NCBI GenBank assembly: GCA_005116835.1
Contig: SWDM01000023.1
Location: 286,519 to 350,518, forward strand
From: Nitrospira sp.
GTDB taxonomy: Bacteria > Nitrospirota > Nitrospiria > Nitrospirales > Nitrospiraceae
Reading direction: 5' to 3'
Length of the DNA stretch: 64,000 nt
A program made the translations under genes and the position numbers. The notes under the pieces were generated by a model. The model did no database searches. It saw only the letters and a list, made by a program, of their open reading frames with translations, and was not told the DNA's origin. Positions 43,046-50,782 of this stretch are shown piece after piece. Every line of letters starts with the position of its first letter. Within the stretch, counting starts at the first letter, position 1.

Positions 43046-43076
43046 CGGCGAGGCGTGGGTATCCCACGCCTCGCCG
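43046..43076. terminator. Strong hairpin terminator
   Basis: A perfect 14-base-pair stem CGGCGAGGCGTGGG ... CCCACGCCTCGCCG with a TAT loop, followed by TTGTCGTTTC. Confidence 0.88.
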
Positions 43077-43111
43077 TTGTCGTTTCAGCTACACAAGGGA
43101 GTAGCCAGGTG

Positions 43112-43137
43112 CCCTTCTCGCTCGCAGAAAAAGTCAG
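43112..43137. repeat. Dispersed GCTCGCAG motif, partial copy
   Basis: CCCTTCTCGCTCGCAGAAAA followed by AGTCAG, resembling the first half of the motif at 5682-5719. Confidence 0.4.
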
Positions 43138-43179
43138 CCTTGTTTGAGAAGGAAGCAAAGAGGTCTGGCCGTCTAATAT

Positions 43180-43599
43180 TTAGCGTGTATTGAGTCGTTG
43201 GGCGACTGCTTGGGCGAACTGTCGAAAGTCGTCGAGGTGGCGGCTGCAGATCTGATAGACGATGTTCCAATCGATGGCTTGATAGCTATGAACGGCGATG
43301 TTTCTGAAACCGACGGCTTTGGCCATGCGTTCGCTGAGTGCGGGAGTGATGAACTGAAGATTCTTGAGGACCTCGAAATTCTCCGCCATCGTGGAGGGCG
43401 GACGAGCGTCAGTTTCCGCGATTAAATGGGAGGCCAGATCGACAGAAAGTTGGACGGCACGCTGGAGATTCAGAGCGATAATGTCTTGCAGGTCAGGATT
43501 CTGCGCCAGTTGATCAGCAGTCGACGGCGTCTTGGCCGCAATTCGTTCGACGCAACGTCGGAGCGATTCGAGCTTGGCTTCGACTAGGTTCCGATCCAT
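43180..43599 (-). CDS. hepT: HepT-like HEPN toxin (DUF86)
   Basis: 139 residues, all-helical HEPN domain. The RX4HXY ribonuclease motif is intact as RNIAVHSY at about residues 99-106; its tyrosine is the site that partner MntA enzymes modify with AMP. It lies immediately after and overlaps the mntA-like gene by 16 bases. Together they are the MntA-HepT (type VII) toxin-antitoxin arrangement, in which HepT cleaves RNA unless AMPylated. An unrelated host function is possible, as in many chromosomal pairs. Confidence 0.88.
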   Translation of the reverse strand: MDRNLVEAKLESLRRCVERIAAKTPSTADQLAQNPDLQDIIALNLQRAVQLSVDLASHLIAETDARPPSTMAENFEVLKNLQFITPALSERMAKAVGFRNIAVHSYQAIDWNIVYQICSRHLDDFRQFAQAVAQRLNTR

Positions 43600-44021
43600 G
43601 CCTGTCTTCTTTCCGCGAGAATGCGGCGATAATAGGGCATCATGTCGGCTTCTTCATAGACGACTTGCAAGAGTAGGTCTGCGTAGCGTGTCCGATCCGT
43701 GCAAATGAGCAGGCGACCCTTCGTCACAATCTGCTGCAAGAGCGGTCCGTGGGCCTGTGCGAGATCAATTAGATCGACAGGTCGGCCGAACGCCATGGCC
43801 AGCTCTTCGATGAGCTGGACTCGAATTTCTGGGCTGAGCGAGATGGTTGAAGCCACCGCAAGGTCCAGATCGCTGTCATTACGGCTGTGGCCTGCCGCGA
43901 GGGAGCCGAAGAGGATCGCAATAACGATAGATGGATGGCGTGCCAAGACTTGTCCAATTGCGTCCTGAAGCGAGGGGTTTCCCTCAGAGGGCGTGGGGCG
44001 GATGTGATGGGTCTCATTCAT
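43584..44021 (-). CDS. mntA: MntA-like nucleotidyltransferase antitoxin
   Basis: 145 residues. The minimal nucleotidyltransferase motif GS-X10-DXD is present in GSLAAGHSRNDSDLDLAV, and a third acidic residue lies at PVDLIDL. The C-terminal helical part (ADLLLQVVYEEADMMPYYRRI) is typical of antitoxin MntA proteins that pair with HepT. It precedes and overlaps hepT, so antitoxin is made first. By family knowledge it transfers AMP to the HepT tyrosine. Confidence 0.88.
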   Translation of the reverse strand: MNETHHIRPTPSEGNPSLQDAIGQVLARHPSIVIAILFGSLAAGHSRNDSDLDLAVASTISLSPEIRVQLIEELAMAFGRPVDLIDLAQAHGPLLQQIVTKGRLLICTDRTRYADLLLQVVYEEADMMPYYRRILAERRQAWIGT

Positions 44022-44103
44022 ATCTGTTCAGTTATCATGAATGGCTTGTAGGCGCAAGGACTTGCATGTCAGGCACTAAGGGGGAGAGGGGAGCAGCCAT
44101 ACC

Positions 44104-44220
44104 GTCCTTCTTGCTCGCAGAACAGAGAAGGGATGGAGCCTGATGATCTACTGTGCTCGCGCAACGCGCGGCCTCAGAATGATGCGAAGGCTCAGGAAGA
44201 CAGTTCTTCTTGCTCGCAGT
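44104..44220. repeat. Cluster of dispersed GCTCGCAGAACGCGC motifs
   Basis: In the 397-base gene-free stretch 44022-44418. Copies are CTTGCTCGCAGAACAG (44109-44124), TGTGCTCGCGCAACGCGC followed by a TCAGAATGATG segment (44151-44179), and CTTGCTCGCAGTGTTC (44207-44222). The second matches the copy at 5682-5719 over both blocks. A 61-codon frame crosses the cluster (44133-44318) but has no ribosome site or recognisable product. The rest of the stretch shows nothing else until the cassette boundary at 44402. Confidence 0.5.
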
Positions 44221-44402
44221 GTTCTCGCGATGAAGCGGCAGGGCCTTATACGGAGCTGTGTGAGACCCCGTATGAGTATGATGCAGAGAACAACTTCGAG
44301 AAAATTACTTTGACTTAGGTCGTAATACTGGGAGGATATCACGGAGATCGAATCCTCTATCTCAAGGCGATCGGCATCTTATACGGAATCAGATAATACA
44401 AG

Positions 44403-44811
44403 TTAGGGCTTATGCCACATGACATTTGGCTCTCAAAAATATTTTCCTCTCGGCCTCGGGCTATTATCCATAATGGGTGCGGCATTCCTGTTCTTCATCA
44501 TGTTCAAAGCAGGGTGTGCTGGCGACTCAAAGGGCGGCTCGCTTGGCAACCCAGTTCGCGCACTGCAATTGGAAAGCTATGGCCTTCTTCCGTTGCTTCT
44601 CAGCGCAGCCTCAGGTGGTGCTGCAATAGGCTTTATGTCAAAGTCAGTTCATCGTGTTGCACACGGACTCGGCGTTGCATTGCTCATGCTTTTTTGCTTA
44701 TGGTTGGCTGCCATGCAATTCGAGATGAGGGGAATTCAATCATGCTTCTAGCCTTAACTCTACCCTCAAGCGGAACTATGCAAAAGTGCGCAGCCCTTAG
44801 CTCCACGGCCG
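44403..44811 (+). mobile_element. Candidate integron-like gene cassette
   Basis: A unit of about 409 bases bounded by GTTAGGG (44402-44408) and GTTAGCC (44811-44817), both close to the GTTRRRY recombination site of integron cassettes. It contains one gene (44419-44751) that starts 16 bases after the left boundary and ends at the attC-like segment, which is the standard cassette plan. No integrase is in the window and both boundary sites deviate in one base from consensus, so this is a candidate. Confidence 0.5.
44419..44751 (+). CDS. Small three-TM membrane protein (cassette-borne)
   Basis: 110 residues with three hydrophobic helices (LGLLSIMGAAFLFFIMF, LLPLLLSAASGGAAIGFM, LGVALLMLFCLWLAAM). 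No family recognised. It has no neighbours in operon spacing and is embedded in the candidate cassette, a context in which short orphan membrane proteins are common. Confidence 0.6.
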   Translation: MTFGSQKYFPLGLGLLSIMGAAFLFFIMFKAGCAGDSKGGSLGNPVRALQLESYGLLPLLLSAASGGAAIGFMSKSVHRVAHGLGVALLMLFCLWLAAMQFEMRGIQSCF

Positions 44812-44817
44812 TTAGCC
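44751..44817 (+). other. attC-like recombination site
   Basis: Directly after the stop of the cassette gene: GCCTTAAC (R''-like, 44751-44758), CTCAAGCGGAAC (L''-like, 44765-44776), CCCTTAGCTC (L'-like, 44794-44803) and GTTAGCC (R'-like). The order and the total of 67 bases fit attC sites of gene cassettes; the inner palindrome is imperfect. Confidence 0.5.
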
Positions 44818-44826
44818 AGACTCGCG

Positions 44827-45000
44827 ATGCCTGATCCCATCACTATCATCAAGGAGCCCGCTGCCAAGACTTACATGGACCTGCTTGGGTTTGAGAACAG
44901 GAAAAGCTTTCAGGAACCATTGATTCGGCATTCTGGAAAACCAAGTGCTCAATCCCCTCAATTTATTCGCTTGAGAAACGATAGGCAGAGTGATTGGTGA
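44827..45000 (+). CDS. Possible 57-residue protein upstream of the ankyrin gene
   Basis: A frame starting ATG at 44827, just beyond the attC-like site, and ending with TGA whose last base begins the ankyrin ATG (TGATG). The peptide is polar (DPITIIKEPAAKTYMDLLGF at residues 3-22) with no known domain. The stop/start overlap suggests translational coupling, but no ribosome site is clear; it may be a truncated gene cut by cassette insertion. Confidence 0.35.
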   Translation: MPDPITIIKEPAAKTYMDLLGFENRKSFQEPLIRHSGKPSAQSPQFIRLRNDRQSDW

Positions 45001-45557
45001 TGCGTGCCGAGCATGAACAGTTCATGAAAATCGATGCGGCGTTCAAGGCCGGTGATCTTGCTGCGCTCCGTGCTGCGGTGGATGATCCAGCCATCGTTCC
45101 GAATGGGCCAATGCCGCTTTCGATCGGGCCATGCCTCGAATATGCGATCTACCACAGTCCTATTTCATTCATCCGCACGTTGTTGGATATCGGGGCAGAC
45201 CCGAATCCCATCGATCATGCTGGGTTTCCCCCATTGATCGCGGTACTGTCCTGTAGCCGCCCTTGTCCGGGATCTGCCGGACGACCGGATGTGCTGGAAG
45301 TGATGAAGCTCCTGCTCGCCTTTAACACCGACCCCAATCAGCGCGGCATTAACGACTACACCCCTTTGCACATGGCGGCGGCTGAGGGAAATCTGGCGGC
45401 GGTTGAATTGCTGCTGGGTTCGGGCGCCGATCCGCTATTGCGCACTCGTATTGACGATTTCGAAACTGCGCGAGAGATGGCCGAGCGTGCAGGCCATGAC
45501 GACATTGCGCGACTGCTCGCGTCCTGCGAGGATGGAAAAGGTTTCGGGAAACATTGA
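45000..45557 (+). CDS. Ankyrin-repeat protein
   Basis: 185 residues, no signal peptide. Three or four ankyrin units are seen: TLLDIGADPNPIDHAGFPPL, LLLAFNTDPNQRGINDYTPL with HMAAAEGNLAAVELLLGSGA, and the final DFETAREMAERAGHDDIARLL. It should act as a protein-binding adaptor; bacterial single ankyrin genes often sit next to the partner they inhibit or present. Frames at 44994 and 44997 are also possible starts. It converges on the small exported protein at 45565. Confidence 0.82.
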   Translation: MRAEHEQFMKIDAAFKAGDLAALRAAVDDPAIVPNGPMPLSIGPCLEYAIYHSPISFIRTLLDIGADPNPIDHAGFPPLIAVLSCSRPCPGSAGRPDVLEVMKLLLAFNTDPNQRGINDYTPLHMAAAEGNLAAVELLLGSGADPLLRTRIDDFETAREMAERAGHDDIARLLASCEDGKGFGKH

Positions 45558-45564
45558 GTGCATT

Positions 45565-45900
45565 CTATCGATCGTTGAATCGGTGGGGTGAGTAGGGATT
45601 GCCGTAGTGGCCGAAGGGAGCGCTGAGCCAGTCCGGGTTATAGTGATCTGTGCTTAGCTGGTTTGGATCGTACAGAGATAGTGTAGGGATCGCCTCGAAA
45701 TTTGTTGCGGATCCGGGGCTATAGGGATTGCCATAGGGTCCCCATTCATTGAGAGGGCTATCCGGGTCGTAGGGATTGCTCGTGTCGGCACGAATAGTTA
45801 CGGATTTTGGATCGATCTCGTTGGCCGACAGATTTTCAGGCGACTCAGCCTGGGCAGCCAGGGGAAGGAAGGCAAGAATGCTGGCGAGCAGGAGTCGCAT
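45565..45900 (-). CDS. Small exported protein with NPYSP repeats
   Basis: 111 residues. A signal peptide ends AAQA; the mature chain is short, Pro/Tyr/Asn-rich and holds two copies of a YGNPYSP block (GPYGNPYSPGSA and HYGNPYSPHRF) with NPYDPDSP between. AGGAGAGG precedes the ATG at 45900. Similar short exported proteins are found in diverse bacteria; function unknown. Confidence 0.75.
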   Translation of the reverse strand: MRLLLASILAFLPLAAQAESPENLSANEIDPKSVTIRADTSNPYDPDSPLNEWGPYGNPYSPGSATNFEAIPTLSLYDPNQLSTDHYNPDWLSAPFGHYGNPYSPHRFNDR

Positions 45901-46107
45901 ATTTCCTCTCCTGGTTTTAGCGCCAGCCTACGCCTTTCAATGAAAAGAGATCAAGGGCCTGAATACCTTTGAGTCTGTCCGATCGCGCAAGGGGGGGAAT
46001 CAAAGGGGTCTAATCCACTTAAGCCTGTTCATGCGATTGACATTTCTTGGCCTTGTAGCTAGGGTCCGGTCTGTTGGGTGAATGGCCGTTGGGAGGAGGG
46101 TGGATTC

Positions 46108-46422
46108 ATGCAGATTCAGGTCCATACAGACAACAACATCACAGCGCGTGAGGATGTCGTAAATCTCGTCCAGTCCACCGTCGAAGGGGCTATCGGCCGT
46201 TTTAGCGACCGGATTACCCGTGTGGAGGCGCACCTCAGCGACACGAACAGTCACAAGTCGAAGGGGGACGACAAACGGTGTTTGCTCGAAGCCAGACTAG
46301 CCGGTCTCCAGCCCTTTGCCGTCAGCCATGAGGCAGCGACAATTGAACTGGCAGTGGCTGGGGCCACGGACAAACTCGAGCGGGCGATCGAAAGTAGAAC
46401 CGGGCGACTCCAAGACCGATAA
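46108..46422 (+). CDS. HPF/RaiA-like ribosome hibernation factor (short form)
   Basis: 104 residues from ATG 46108 behind GGGAGGAGGG. It reads MQIQVHTDNNITAREDVVNL, then the four-stranded/two-helix HPF fold (VEAHLSDTNSHKSKGDDKRCLLEARL, ATDKLERAIESRTGRLQD). The family binds the ribosome decoding region and stops translation in stationary phase. It has no long C-terminal dimerisation domain. It converges on pyk with an 18-base gap. The family match is moderate; an HPF-like protein of other function is possible. Confidence 0.72.
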   Translation: MQIQVHTDNNITAREDVVNLVQSTVEGAIGRFSDRITRVEAHLSDTNSHKSKGDDKRCLLEARLAGLQPFAVSHEAATIELAVAGATDKLERAIESRTGRLQDR

Positions 46423-46440
46423 CACTACTCGCCGGTGGGG

Positions 46441-47892
46441 TTACCCTACTTCCTGCAACTTGATCAAGTTGGTCCCGCCTGGGTGCCCCACTCTGGTCCC
46501 GGACAAAATCACAATCCGTTGACCGGCTGTGACCAATCCTTCTGCCTTTAGTCGTTGTTCGGCCTCGAACACACGCGCATCGGTCTGTTCGATCTGATGC
46601 ATGGTATAGGGGCGCACACCCCAATAGAGGGCCATCCGTTGTCGAATCGGCTCAAATGGGGTAAATGCGATAATCGGTGCTCGCGGACGCTGTTTCGAGA
46701 TCAACCGGACGGTTCGGCCCTGCTCGCTGAATGCCACGATGGCGCTGGCGCTGATTGACATGACGGCGGAAGCGGCGGCAGCGCAGACCGCTTCTGTAAT
46801 TGATATTTCCCCAGACTGAGTTTCGGCCTTTGGTTTCCAGCCCAGCGCCGGTTCTGCTTCGGCTGCCCGAATGATGCGATCCATGACTTGGACCGTCTCG
46901 ATCGGATGGGCGCCGATAGCTGTTTCAGCTGAAAGCATGACCGCATCGGTGCCATCGAAGACCGCATTGGCGACATCCGAGGCCTCCGCTCTTGTGGGGC
47001 GCAGTGCTTGCGTCATCGATTCCAACATCTGTGTGGCCGTAATGACGAGTTTGCGACTGCGGTTGGCTTCGACGATAATTCGTTTCTGCAGCAGCGGCAC
47101 GGTTTCAGGGTCCATTTCCACGCCGAGGTCGCCACGGGCGATCATGACGCCGTCTGCTTGCTCCAAGATCGCGTCCAGCGCAATCACAGCTTCCGCCCGT
47201 TCGATCTTGGCGATGATCGGCAATTCCCTGCCGCATTCCGCCGCGAATTTTCTCGCTGCCGCGATATCCTCCGGTCCTCTCACGAACGAGAGGGCGAGAT
47301 AGTCCACACCCTGCGCGATTCCGAAGCGAATGTCTTCCCGATCCTTGTCGGTGAGCGTGGGAGCGCTGACCAGGGTGCCTGGTAGGTTGATCCCCTTGTG
47401 CGACGTGATTTTCCCGCCTGTGGTGACGGTACATTCGACTGAACCGCCGATGATGCGATCGGCCACGAGTTCAATGAGTCCGTCGTTAATCAGAACTCTT
47501 GCGCCTGGCCGGATGTCACGCGTGAGGAACTGATACGTCACGGGGATTTCTGCTATGGCAGCCCGCGCAATAGATTGTGCGCCGAGTTGACCGCCTGCTC
47601 GCGCGAGCATCGTCTGTAAGCGCACCGGCTGACCGGTTCTCACCTCGATGCCTTCAGCGGCCAGTTCGCCCACTCGAATGCGTGGTCCCTGCAGGTCCTG
47701 GATAATGGCGATTGCCTTCTGCCGATGTTCTGCAGCCTGTCTGATCGCCGCGATGGCTGCTGCGTGAGATTCATGGGTGCCATGGGAGAAATTCAGCCGA
47801 GCGGCATCCATCCCCTGCTCGATCAGTCGGTCCAACATCGACAGCGAATTACAGGCGGGACCGATCGTGCAGACGATTTTGGCCTTGCGCAT
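46441..47892 (-). CDS. pyk: Pyruvate kinase
   Basis: 483 residues from ATG 47892 (GAGGAA upstream; an open frame reaches 47949 but adds residues without a site). The N-terminus KIVCTIGPACNSLSMLDRLI, the active-site lysine in IAKIERAEAV, metal ligands in MIARGDLGVEMDPE, TQMLESM and the C-terminal allosteric domain are all present. It makes ATP and pyruvate from phosphoenolpyruvate. It is divergent from the phosphatase/PFK fusion, 120 bases apart, so the two opposing steps of glycolytic control share one promoter region. Confidence 0.95.
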   Translation of the reverse strand: MRKAKIVCTIGPACNSLSMLDRLIEQGMDAARLNFSHGTHESHAAAIAAIRQAAEHRQKAIAIIQDLQGPRIRVGELAAEGIEVRTGQPVRLQTMLARAGGQLGAQSIARAAIAEIPVTYQFLTRDIRPGARVLINDGLIELVADRIIGGSVECTVTTGGKITSHKGINLPGTLVSAPTLTDKDREDIRFGIAQGVDYLALSFVRGPEDIAAARKFAAECGRELPIIAKIERAEAVIALDAILEQADGVMIARGDLGVEMDPETVPLLQKRIIVEANRSRKLVITATQMLESMTQALRPTRAEASDVANAVFDGTDAVMLSAETAIGAHPIETVQVMDRIIRAAEAEPALGWKPKAETQSGEISITEAVCAAAASAVMSISASAIVAFSEQGRTVRLISKQRPRAPIIAFTPFEPIRQRMALYWGVRPYTMHQIEQTDARVFEAEQRLKAEGLVTAGQRIVILSGTRVGHPGGTNLIKLQEVG

Positions 47893-48012
47893 ATGATGTT
47901 CCTCAACACTGGACAAGATGTGGCGGACACTCAATGATACTTCCGCCAAGGTTTGTTCATGCCTGCCGCCGAAGCGCGGTGGCGCAAATCATACGGAGGC
48001 TCAAAAGAGAGT

Positions 48013-50340
48013 ATGCAGACTAGCCCAGATCCGCTAGATTTCGTGACGATTGAAGGCTTGCTGGCCTATGGGGAACATTTTGCGCGACGACCATCAGCGG
48101 ATGGAGTGCTGTTGCCGGCTGCTCCGGCTTCTTCGAACGACCGGGCTCGACAAGCCCTTGTCGCGATGACGAAGATCGAGGCATTTGTCCAAGAGGCCCA
48201 AAAGGGATTCTCAGGCGCAGAGGCCTACCGGGCGGCAAGACAAGCCGTCATCGACGAGGCCTGTGCCGGCGATGATCTGGTGTTTTTTGCCGGCTGGAAT
48301 CGCTTAGTGGTGGAGGGAAAGCTCCAGCCCTTGTTACTGGCTCCAATCGGATCGGTGTTGAAGCCGACCCAGCGCCGTCCGGTGGCGATTGTCCCGCGCG
48401 CGCAGCTCACGCCGCAACTGGCGGAGGGACGCATCGTGCTGGACCTGGGTAACGAGCAATTCTGGTTGTTGCCACGCGATTTGGCCGATCGCACCCTGTT
48501 CTTTACAATGCGGCACGGTGTCTCTCGTGTGGAGAGCAAGACCCATCGGGTCGGGCGCCGCTTGGCAAATCAGCTGGATCAGGAACGGGGCGTGCCACGG
48601 GCCGATGCTGTCGGGGCTGCGTTGGCCCGGATGATCGGTGTGGTCGGACAGCAACTGGACTTTCTACATTTGTCCAATTACTTGGATCCGCGCACGTTTC
48701 TCCACTTCATCAGCCGGAGTCCCAATACCCGCCAGCTCTTTGATCGTGTGATTGCCTCGCTCGTGCGAGACCCACTCCCTTCTCCTGCACCAGATATTGC
48801 GCCTGCATTGGAGTCGTCCGACTTCGGGTGGATGACCGGTGTGGAAAAAACGGTGGAGGCCCAGGAACTTGCCAAAGTGTTCGAGGTCGATGTCCCCACT
48901 GCCAAACGACTGATCAAAGATCCGCTGTATTGTTACCCAGGCGGCAATTCGTTTTTCGATCTGTACGTTGACGTCATCGACGGGCTTCATAAGCTGGGAC
49001 AGGCCAATCAGGGCAAAGTGGCCTGCCTGTATACGCACAGTTCCACGTTGCGGGCTCTCATGATCTATTTAGATCCCCGCCCGTTTCATGAGGCCTTCAC
49101 CGAATTCAGCGACTACAAAGAGAGTCAGGACAATGTGGTCCTTTTGGCGGTCGAGAAGGGGCGATTATCGGGCTATTCCACAGCAGTCGGACTGTCGGAG
49201 CGGGAGAAGGCTTCGCGAGAATCCTGGGTCGCAGTCGAACGGGTGCGAAAAGACCGTATTGCGCTGAAACCTGGACAGATCAAACGGATCGTGGCGTTGG
49301 TCTCCGGAGGAGACTTCGCCGGCGCCGGCGCCGCATTGAAAGAGTTACGCGTGGCAGGCAACAGATTCGGGTTGGATGTCCACTTCGTCCGACATGGGTT
49401 TCTGGGGCTCGCGAACAATTGGATTGAAGCCGTGACGGAAGAGGATACGCGCGGCATGAGCAGCCATGCGAGCAGTCCGATCGGCAGCAGCCGCTTTGAG
49501 GGTTTTAAGGAGGAGCAGGTTCAGCAGGCGGCAATAGGGCATCTCGCGCCGTTTCTGAAAGACGCAGCGTTGGTTGTCCTGGGTGGCGACGGGAGTCTTC
49601 GAGGCGCGCGGGCGATCTATGAAGGGTTCGGTGTCCAGGTCGTGGGCATTCCCGGCAGTATCGACAACAATATCGATGGTACGACCTCGCGGGGCTACCA
49701 TTCGGCCGTTGCCCTGGCGGATAAGTCGATCGAGTCGCTCAAGGCTACGAGCGCCGCGATGGGCAGTATCTTCTTCGTCGAAGTTATGGGCGCTGGGTCG
49801 GGGCATCTTGCCTTAGCCTGTGCCTATCAATCGAGGGCTGAGGGGATACTGGTCAACGAGCATCCCGATCCCGATGCCTACATCGATGAGGTCATCCTCG
49901 GTACGCTGAAGCGAACGTTGGGGGTTCGGAACAAGAGCCACATTTTCATCGCAGCCGAACGAACCCCGCATCGCCACCATCGGGAGGGAGGCGTGCACGG
50001 GCTGGTCGATTATGTGGCCGGCGTGATTGCGGGCTGGCCTCAGCGTCAGGCGCGGTCTGGTCAGTATGCAATGACCCTTGCGACCAAGGCCACGATTCTC
50101 GGACATACCTTACGGGGCGCTCCTCCAACGCCTGAAGATAAAGCGATCGCCCAGCATTTGGCCTATGAAACCGTTCGCCGTCTGGTTGAATGTCCGGAGG
50201 ATATCGTGGGCTGTATGCTCGCCTACCGAGAGCGAGGCGCGATCGATGCGATCCCGCTCCATGCCTTGAAGGTGAAACCGTTCGACTGGGATGTCTTTGC
50301 CAGAATGCACGGCAGCGAGCTGCATGAAAAGCTGTCGTGA
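48013..50340 (+). CDS. Histidine phosphatase / 6-phosphofructokinase fusion
   Basis: 775 residues. Residues 1-160 are unassigned. About 160-400 resembles a histidine phosphatase: R167-H168-G169 and a second THSSTLR. From about 420 is an ATP-PFK domain: VSGGDFAGAGAAL, GGDGSLRGA, PGSIDNNIDGT (catalytic base Asp kept, second Asp changed to Asn) and VEVMGAGSGHLAL, where the usual MGR is MGA. The design recalls the eukaryotic PFKFB enzyme with order and partners changed, but PFKFB has a kinase first and phosphatase last. The deviating PFK residues leave donor and product uncertain. Start chosen at ATG 48013. Confidence 0.82.
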   Translation: MQTSPDPLDFVTIEGLLAYGEHFARRPSADGVLLPAAPASSNDRARQALVAMTKIEAFVQEAQKGFSGAEAYRAARQAVIDEACAGDDLVFFAGWNRLVVEGKLQPLLLAPIGSVLKPTQRRPVAIVPRAQLTPQLAEGRIVLDLGNEQFWLLPRDLADRTLFFTMRHGVSRVESKTHRVGRRLANQLDQERGVPRADAVGAALARMIGVVGQQLDFLHLSNYLDPRTFLHFISRSPNTRQLFDRVIASLVRDPLPSPAPDIAPALESSDFGWMTGVEKTVEAQELAKVFEVDVPTAKRLIKDPLYCYPGGNSFFDLYVDVIDGLHKLGQANQGKVACLYTHSSTLRALMIYLDPRPFHEAFTEFSDYKESQDNVVLLAVEKGRLSGYSTAVGLSEREKASRESWVAVERVRKDRIALKPGQIKRIVALVSGGDFAGAGAALKELRVAGNRFGLDVHFVRHGFLGLANNWIEAVTEEDTRGMSSHASSPIGSSRFEGFKEEQVQQAAIGHLAPFLKDAALVVLGGDGSLRGARAIYEGFGVQVVGIPGSIDNNIDGTTSRGYHSAVALADKSIESLKATSAAMGSIFFVEVMGAGSGHLALACAYQSRAEGILVNEHPDPDAYIDEVILGTLKRTLGVRNKSHIFIAAERTPHRHHREGGVHGLVDYVAGVIAGWPQRQARSGQYAMTLATKATILGHTLRGAPPTPEDKAIAQHLAYETVRRLVECPEDIVGCMLAYRERGAIDAIPLHALKVKPFDWDVFARMHGSELHEKLS

Positions 50341-50462
50341 CGGATTGTTGAGAGGTTTTTGAGTCGGCACGACAATCACAGTGGAATTTCTGGAGCTGTT
50401 TTGCGTACTATGGCGGTTAGTATACGCACTGGCCAGGGGTCTAATATTGGAGGATGGATACA

Positions 50463-50699
50463 ATGACCACACGTTTTGTCATACCGGTGACCGCTGCTCT
50501 CGCTTGCACCATTTTTATTGCAGGATGCGGACAAGGCTCAGCTCCCAGTAAAGCATGTGTTGAGGCCGCCCGTTTATATGCGGAGGCACTCGACGTGGAC
50601 CGTACCGTCCCTGAAGGAGAGAAAGCGGAAAAAATTGCCATTAAAAAGGAATCCCTTGAGGCATTGGAGGATCGGAAGAACAAAGCCTGCGGGGAGTAA
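50463..50699 (+). CDS. Small lipoprotein
   Basis: 78 residues. A lipoprotein signal (VTAALACTIFIAGC) follows ATG 50463, which has GGAGGATGG upstream. The mature part is short, charged and helical (ACVEAARLYAEALDVDRTVPEGEKAEKIAIKKESL). Unknown function. It stands alone after the fusion gene, 122 bases on. Confidence 0.72.
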   Translation: MTTRFVIPVTAALACTIFIAGCGQGSAPSKACVEAARLYAEALDVDRTVPEGEKAEKIAIKKESLEALEDRKNKACGE

Positions 50700-50782
50700 G
50701 CTTCAGTAACTGTACAACGCGTTTTTGGCAATTACGGCAGAATCATTCAAGGATAACGAAGGTTAGGGCCGGGTAGTCGCGG

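Noticed and set aside
44133-44318. 61-residue frame in the gene-free stretch
   Set aside because: It crosses three copies of a dispersed motif, has no ribosome site and gives a peptide with no recognisable features.
44994-45557. Ankyrin gene start at 44994
   Set aside because: TTG and GTG codons there are possible, but ATG 45000 overlaps the preceding stop as TGATG and needs no unusual start.
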